Shown here in pieces: positions 16,904 through 17,235 of a stretch of 17,235 nt of DNA. Made by a program: the position numbers and the translations under genes. Origin of the DNA: an uncultured Lachnospiraceae bacterium (lineage in GTDB: Bacteria > Bacillota_A > Clostridia > Lachnospirales > Lachnospiraceae); the NCBI GenBank assembly GCA_902767195.1, contig CACXGS010000140.1, positions 1-17,235 of the forward strand. The letters run 5' to 3'. Numbering within the stretch: the stretch's first letter is position 1; each line of letters begins with the position of its first letter. The notes under the pieces were generated by a model that saw only the letters and a program-made list of their open reading frames with translations, did not search any database and was not told where the DNA came from.

Positions 16904-17199
16904 GTTCGCACGAAAACGTGCGGATCACAGAGCACCTTGATAACTGAATAACAGAACAACCTTGAACGTTCAATTCACGTTATAAGTTCTTAAATGAGCT
17001 TATAACGAAGAGAATCATTCGGGCCTGAGCGGGAGTGATGTCCCCGCAAGGTCCATGGAACGAACATTGTTTATTTCAAAAGCTCGACCCGGCAGAGATG
17101 CCGGGGAGCACCAAACCAGAAACGAGGCCAGAAGGGTCTTGAGATGGACAGACATCAAAGGACATGAGGAAGCGGGAGACCGCGGACTTATGATAGATC
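16904..17199 (+). ncRNA. Structured 16S rRNA leader
   Basis: About 296 bases separate the predicted start from 16S rRNA. Hairpins visible: CGCACG-AAAA-CGTGCG (16907-16922), CGTTATAAG/CTTATAACG (16978-17007), GGGCCT plus GCGGG paired with CCCGC plus AGGTCC (17021-17054), and GCTC/GAGC around CCCGGCA-GAGA-TGCCGGG (17082-17109). A GCGG-GAGA-CCGC hairpin follows (17172-17183). Around 16930-16950 the sequence CACCTTGATAACTGAATAAC resembles the boxA antitermination region of Firmicute rRNA leaders. Roles in antitermination and pre-rRNA processing are known in general and inferred here. Confidence 0.65.
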
Positions 17200-17235
17200 T
17201 TATTTGAGAGTTTGATCCTGGCTCAGGATGAACGC
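17200..17235 (+). rRNA. 16S ribosomal RNA, 5' end only (cut by window)
   Basis: AGAGTTTGATCCTGGCTCAG, the universal 27F region, starts at 17207 and is followed by GATGAACGC. As this corresponds to E. coli position 8, the mature 5' end is placed at about 17200. Only 36 bases are inside the window. Confidence 0.97.

Overview
The window is an origin-of-replication (oriC) region of a low-to-moderate G+C Firmicute chromosome. It most resembles class Clostridia, probably family Lachnospiraceae. That placement rests on the gene order, the L34 N-terminus [12 protein letters not shown], the Lachnospiraceae-like GyrA motif and the 16S start TTGAGAGTTTGATCCTGG; it is recognition from memory, not a database match. 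No phage, insertion sequence, CRISPR array or defence locus was seen.

Left arm (1-5744, all minus strand): rpmH, rnpA, yidD, yidC, jag, mnmE and the 5' part of mnmG, the classic order running away from the origin. The products are ribosomal protein L34, the RNase P protein, two membrane-insertion factors, the RNA-binding protein Jag and the two enzymes that modify U34 of tRNAs. A strong promoter (TTGACT-N17-TATAAT) drives rpmH. An intrinsic terminator/attenuator overlaps the rpmH stop codon.

Origin (5745-8075, around dnaA): DnaA boxes occur in two clusters, one upstream of dnaA (5917-6181) and one between dnaA and dnaN (7813-8072), giving a bipartite origin like that of Bacillus subtilis. 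The right cluster ends in a tandem box pair, a GC-rich spacer, DnaA-trio repeats (CTA CTA CTA ATA CTA) and an AT-rich tract. That is the expected layout of the strand-opening site.

Right arm (6364-16551, all plus strand): dnaA, dnaN, yaaA (S4 domain), recF, gyrB, gyrA and the two subunits of a class I iron-sulfur fumarase. The fumarase genes follow gyrA with only 2 bases between them and end at a strong intrinsic terminator.

RNA region (16594-17235): a tRNA-Ser(GCU) gene with its own promoter, then a strong rRNA promoter, a roughly 300-base structured leader and the first 36 bases of 16S rRNA.

Every protein gene is oriented away from the origin, so it is co-directional with its replication fork. 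The protein set is essentially core. The points most worth checking are regulatory: origin architecture, a DnaA box inside the dnaN translation-start region, a dnaN promoter that reads across the unwinding site, attenuator-like hairpins, the gyrase-fumarase operon and a Gly at the quinolone-pocket position of GyrA. I found no clearly new biological system.
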